NCBI RefSeq assembly: GCF_009690845.1 | Contig: NZ_VWSJ01000027.1 | Span: forward strand, 1-64,000 | DNA: 64,000 nt | Source: Campylobacter portucalensis | GTDB lineage: Bacteria; Campylobacterota; Campylobacteria; Campylobacterales; Campylobacteraceae | Direction of reading: 5' to 3' | Shown: piece after piece, positions 63,943 to 64,000 of the stretch | Layout of the letters: each line of letters begins with the position of its first letter | How positions within the stretch are numbered: position 1 is the stretch's first letter | Notes under the pieces: generated by a model | Seen by the model: only the letters and a program-made list of their open reading frames with translations | Database searches by the model: none | What the model was told of the DNA's origin: nothing | Made by a program: the position numbers and the translations under genes

Positions 63943-64000
63943 TTAAATTTATGGTTTTAAATTTAAGCGATAGCAATTAGAAATAAATTTATAGTGGTGG

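Noticed and set aside
1-64000. tRNA or rRNA genes
   Set aside because: I saw no GC-rich cloverleaf-like or rRNA-like stretch; in such AT-rich sequence they should stand out.

Overview
The window is very AT-rich with short intergenic gaps. Its gene content points to Campylobacter or a close epsilonproteobacterial relative: a ChaN lipoprotein / TonB-dependent receptor / ExbB-ExbD-TonB cluster in the order known from C. jejuni Cj0177-Cj0181, a TupABC tungstate transporter, poly-G tracts inside surface genes, a lone TrpE, CstA-YbdD, and small adjoining operons. The species cannot be named from sequence reading alone. I saw no rRNA or tRNA.

Layout. 1-1.8 kb (minus): start of a type I HsdS overlapping trpE. 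1.9-9.8 kb (plus): TSUP permease, uvrA, two tandem family-25 glycosyltransferases with poly-G tracts (one in frame, one out of frame), polA. 10.1-13.1 kb (minus): a phosphoethanolamine transferase switched off by an (AT)11 tract in its 5' end, and BrnQ. 13.2-28.5 kb: iron, heme and oxyanion uptake. A TonB receptor sits with a TupA-like binding protein on the minus strand. Divergent to it are ChaN, a second TonB receptor (with a G9 tract), ExbB, ExbD, TonB, an ABC exporter, a heme-type ABC importer, a HutW/ChuW-like radical SAM protein and a flavodoxin. 28.5-36.5 kb: a decayed ThiF/MoeB gene, YigZ, TupABC, GalU, Pgi, Dps. 36.5-37.8 kb: a gene-poor decayed gap. 37.8-42.7 kb: YbdD, CstA, RibD and a DASS transporter. 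42.7-46.5 kb: a second Fe-type ABC importer, preceded by a decayed TonB receptor and an inverted decayed copy of its own ATPase 3' end.

46.8-63.9 kb is a type III-D CRISPR-Cas island. It carries a small membrane protein, a CARF-HEPN protein, an RT-Cas1 fusion, Cas2, a leader with three imperfect repeats, and an array of 14 identical 37-nt repeats with 13 spacers. Then come decayed WYL and VWA genes and a tightly overlapping effector operon: cas6, an HD-less cas10, csx10, a double Cas7, a Csx19-like gene, a large RAMP, a second CARF-HEPN protein and csx20.

The main point is an asymmetry. The adaptation genes (RT-Cas1, Cas2) and the array look intact. Four other genes each carry one lesion: CARF-HEPN 1 lacks one base, cas6 has one extra base, csx10 lacks one base, and CARF-HEPN 2 has one in-frame TAA. 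Undoing each single change restores one full-length protein. Housekeeping genes in the same window are uninterrupted, so uniform sequencing error is an unlikely, though not excluded, explanation. The island either captures spacers without a working effector, is recently decaying, or uses recoding.
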